From Thiohalospira sp046546335 (GTDB taxonomy: Bacteria > Pseudomonadota > Gammaproteobacteria > Thiohalospirales > Thiohalospiraceae), in assembly GCF_046546335.1 (NCBI RefSeq), contig NZ_JBKGYA010000092.1: a DNA stretch of 8,393 nt; one strand, 5' to 3'. Under the pieces are notes generated by a model, which saw only the letters and a program-made list of their open reading frames with translations, was not told the origin of the DNA and did no database searches. The position numbers and the translations under genes were made by a program. Below, in pieces: positions 7,051-8,393 of this stretch. Within the stretch, counting starts at the first letter, position 1. Every line of letters starts with the position of its first letter.

Positions 7051-7107
7051 GCGCTTCGGAGGACGCCCGCCACGACTGCCTACCTTTTCTCCAGACGGGG
7101 GCTAGAG

Positions 7108-7581
7108 ATGGACTCGAATTGGCCGGAAGCCGTGACCGAACTCCTCGCGGCGGCGGGGCACCCGCGGAGCGTGCTGACCATCTCGCCGGAGAAACACCCG
7201 CTTCTGGCTGCACTCCGTGCGGCGCAACCGGAGGCGCAATGGATACACCTGCCACCAGGGACCCGCGCCGAGGACCTGCCGGAGCGCCGGTTCGACCTCG
7301 CCCTACTCCTCCACGCCCTGGAGCCGCTGGAGGCCGGCCAGGGGGAGCAGCTCATCGCCCGGGTGCGCGACCTGCTGGCCCCCCGCCTCATCCTGGCGAT
7401 GGCCGCCGGCGCCTGCCCGGCCAACAGCCTGCGCGGGCTGGGACTGGTCCACGCCGGCGACAGCGACGACGGCGCCGTGGCGCTGTGGACCTGGGACATC
7501 GCCACCTACAAGCTCACCCCCGACTGGCTCAACAGCCGCTTCTGGGCCCACCCGGAGCTCTTCGACGTCTACTGGTGGTGA
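7108..7581 (+). CDS. Small methyltransferase-like protein, degenerate SAM site (possibly DUF6231-like)
   Basis: The product is a 157-residue soluble protein with no signal peptide or membrane segment. It resembles a shortened class I methyltransferase fold. RSVLTISPEKH (20-30) sits where motif I normally is but lacks the glycine-rich GxGxG. FDLALLLHALEPLEAGQGEQLI (62-83) matches the motif IV strand and following helix. RVRDLLAPRLILAMA matches the next helix-strand pair. The C-terminus is Trp/aromatic-rich: WTWDIATYKLTPDWLNSRFW...FDVYWW. That tail recalls the small gammaproteobacterial DUF6231 family, a recollection that needs a profile search. ATG 7108 is chosen for the GGGGG 6 nt upstream; the frame is open much further upstream only as antisense to the lipoprotein gene. 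SAM binding is doubtful. The gene stands alone, divergent from the lipoprotein and convergent with xerD. Confidence 0.75.
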   Translation: MDSNWPEAVTELLAAAGHPRSVLTISPEKHPLLAALRAAQPEAQWIHLPPGTRAEDLPERRFDLALLLHALEPLEAGQGEQLIARVRDLLAPRLILAMAAGACPANSLRGLGLVHAGDSDDGAVALWTWDIATYKLTPDWLNSRFWAHPELFDVYWW

Positions 7582-7619
7582 ACAGCGGTCGTGGGATTCT
7601 CCCCGAGCCGGGACGGATT

Positions 7620-7731
7620 GGCGGCCGGTAGCGGGCCCTGATACCCGATCGTCGGCAGCAGGGATGCTGCCGTCGAGCCGACAGGGACGTCTTCACGGCG
7701 TATCGGGTATCAGGGACCGGTACCAGCCGCC
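7620..7731. repeat. Long imperfect inverted repeat with nested hairpins (REP/BIME-like)
   Basis: Arms 7620-7649 and 7702-7731 pair at 27 of 30 positions. The inner 14 bp are perfect (CCCTGATACCCGAT against ATCGGGTATCAGGG). Mismatches are 7635/7716, 7631/7720 and 7626/7725. The 52-nt centre holds a perfect 8-bp hairpin and a smaller GAC...GTC one. CAGGGA occurs three times, at 7659, 7682 and 7711. The element fills most of the gap between two convergent genes. That position suits a REP/BIME-type element or a bidirectional terminator, though there is no T-tract. The segment ACAGGGACGTCTTCACGGCG resembles a motif I recall from dispersed intergenic repeats in gammaproteobacteria; this is unverified. 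Confidence 0.8.
7653..7672. repeat. Perfect 8-bp hairpin at centre of the inverted repeat
   Basis: CGGCAGCA (7653-7660), loop GGGA, then TGCTGCCG (7665-7672). Beyond a T-T mismatch, CG/CG (7650-7651 and 7674-7675) extends the stem by two pairs. No run of T follows on either strand, so it is not a classical intrinsic terminator. Confidence 0.7.
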
Positions 7732-7745
7732 CCCCGAGTGGAGGG

Positions 7746-7768
7746 ATCCCCGCTTCAGCCGCGGGGAT
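7746..7768 (-). terminator. Terminator-like hairpin enclosing the xerD stop codon
   Basis: ATCCCCGC (7746-7753) and GCGGGGAT (7761-7768) form a perfect 8-bp, GC-rich stem with a 7-nt loop. The xerD stop codon lies in the loop, at 7755-7757. In the xerD direction the downstream sequence is C-rich and not U-rich, so intrinsic termination is uncertain. Protection of the mRNA 3' end is another possible role. Confidence 0.4.
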
Positions 7769-8393
7769 GGTGCTGCTGGTGGAGCTGCTCCAGCCGCGCC
7801 CGGGCGACGTGGGTATAGATCTGGGTGGTGGAGAGGTCGGCGTGGCCCAGGAGCATCTGCACCGCCCGCAGGTCGGCCCCGTGGTCCAGGAGGTGGGTGG
7901 CGAAGGCGTGGCGGAGGGTGTGCGGCGAGAGGTGTTTCTCGATACCGGCGACAGCGGCATAGCGGCGGATGAGCTGCCAGAAGGCCTGCCGGGTCATGGC
8001 ACCGCCCCGGCGGGTGATGAACAGGGCATCGCTGGCGCCGCGCCCGGCGCCCAGCTCGGGTCGACCTTCGCGAAGGTAGCGGCGCAACCAGGCGGCCGCC
8101 TCGTCGCCCAGGGGGACCAGCCGCTCCCGGCCGCCCTTGCCCACCACGTGGACCACCCCCTGCTGCAGGCTCACCCGCCCCGCCTCCAGGCCCACCAGCT
8201 CCGAGACGCGCAGGCCGGTGGCGTAGAGGACCTCCAGCATGGCGCGATCGCGCAGGCCCCGGGGGTCCTCGGGGTCCGGGGCGGCGAGCAGCGCCTCCAC
8301 CTCCGCCTCGGTGAGCGTCGCCGGCAGCGGCCGGCCGAGCTGCGGCGGGTCGATGCGGGCGGTGGGGTCGTCGGAGCGGCGCCCCTCCCGGAC
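7755..8393 (-). CDS. xerD: Tyrosine recombinase XerD (N-terminus outside window)
   Basis: XerD works with XerC at the dif site, under FtsK control, to resolve chromosome dimers. Visible are 212 codons from the window edge to TGA at 7755; there is no start, so the N-terminal part is missing. The catalytic set is complete: R62 in ATGLRVSEL, K86 in VVGKGGRER, H158 and R161 in SPHTLRHAFATH, H184 in LLGH and nucleophile Y193 in TTQIYTHVA. With an offset of 86 these equal E. coli XerD R148, K172, H244, R247, H270 and Y279, so there is no indel across the catalytic domain and the full protein should be about 298 residues. The C-terminal LEQLHQQHHPRG matches the XerD tail that contacts its partner recombinase and separates it from XerC and phage integrases. 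The stop lies within a hairpin. No dif-like site was recognised. Confidence 0.97.
   Translation of the reverse strand, partial: VREGRRSDDPTARIDPPQLGRPLPATLTEAEVEALLAAPDPEDPRGLRDRAMLEVLYATGLRVSELVGLEAGRVSLQQGVVHVVGKGGRERLVPLGDEAAAWLRRYLREGRPELGAGRGASDALFITRRGGAMTRQAFWQLIRRYAAVAGIEKHLSPHTLRHAFATHLLDHGADLRAVQMLLGHADLSTTQIYTHVARARLEQLHQQHHPRG

Noticed and set aside
4846..7107. Very long plus-strand open frame (over 750 codons) antisense to the lipoprotein and joined to the methyltransferase-like gene
   Set aside because: It contains no recognisable domain until the real start at 7108. High GC suppresses stop codons, and the minus strand encodes well-formed Ig-like domains. Its length alone is not evidence of a fusion protein.
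7582..7754. A CRISPR-like or attachment-site reading of the repeats near xerD
   Set aside because: The repeats are inverted rather than direct and evenly spaced, there are no spacers, and no dif-like core was recognised. Proximity to xerD is not evidence of an att site, since XerD is a housekeeping enzyme.
7217..7972. Plus-strand frame crossing the intergenic repeat into xerD
   Set aside because: It is Arg/Pro/Gly-rich, overlaps two better-supported genes in other frames, and would translate through the inverted repeat.

Overview
The window is strongly GC-rich and almost fully coding, with G or C in most third codon positions. Two anchors at the edges identify the lineage: a SerB-type phosphoserine phosphatase (left, minus strand, C-terminus cut off) and a XerD recombinase (right, minus strand, N-terminus cut off). 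Visible XerD aligns without gaps to the E. coli protein at every catalytic residue, which points to a gammaproteobacterium. The high GC and the very acidic exported protein in the middle would suit a halophilic or haloalkaliphilic member (for example Ectothiorhodospiraceae/Chromatiales-like), but that is inference.

Layout. (1) 1-645, minus: serB, divergent from the next unit across a 118-bp promoter region. (2) 764-3393, plus: a tight three-gene unit. It encodes an exported pentapeptide-repeat protein (39 uninterrupted pentapeptides between cysteine-bearing caps), an ABC ATPase (4 bp later) and an ABC-2 permease (7 bp later). The unit looks like a single transcript for an exporter with a periplasmic partner. 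(3) 3397-6966, minus: one large gene for a 1189-residue lipoprotein with seven bacterial Ig-like domains, one fibronectin-III domain and about 15 SDS22/internalin-type leucine-rich repeats. It converges on the exporter genes with only 3 bp between stop codons. (4) 6967-7107: a 141-bp divergent intergenic region with a strong ribosome binding site for the lipoprotein and a 14-bp palindrome. (5) 7108-7581, plus: a small protein with a degenerate methyltransferase-like fold. (6) 7582-7754: a convergent intergenic region filled by a long imperfect inverted repeat with a nested hairpin, followed by a second hairpin that encloses the xerD stop codon. (7) 7755-8393, minus: xerD.

How the parts fit. 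serB and xerD are housekeeping genes. The accessory content is the pentapeptide/ABC exporter unit and the modular lipoprotein. Both place repeat-solenoid proteins outside the cytoplasm. The pentapeptide-plus-exporter pairing recalls microcin-type immunity modules (McbG with McbE/McbF), except that this pentapeptide protein carries a signal peptide and so should not reach DNA gyrase. I found no phage, transposase, CRISPR, tRNA or rRNA signal in the window.
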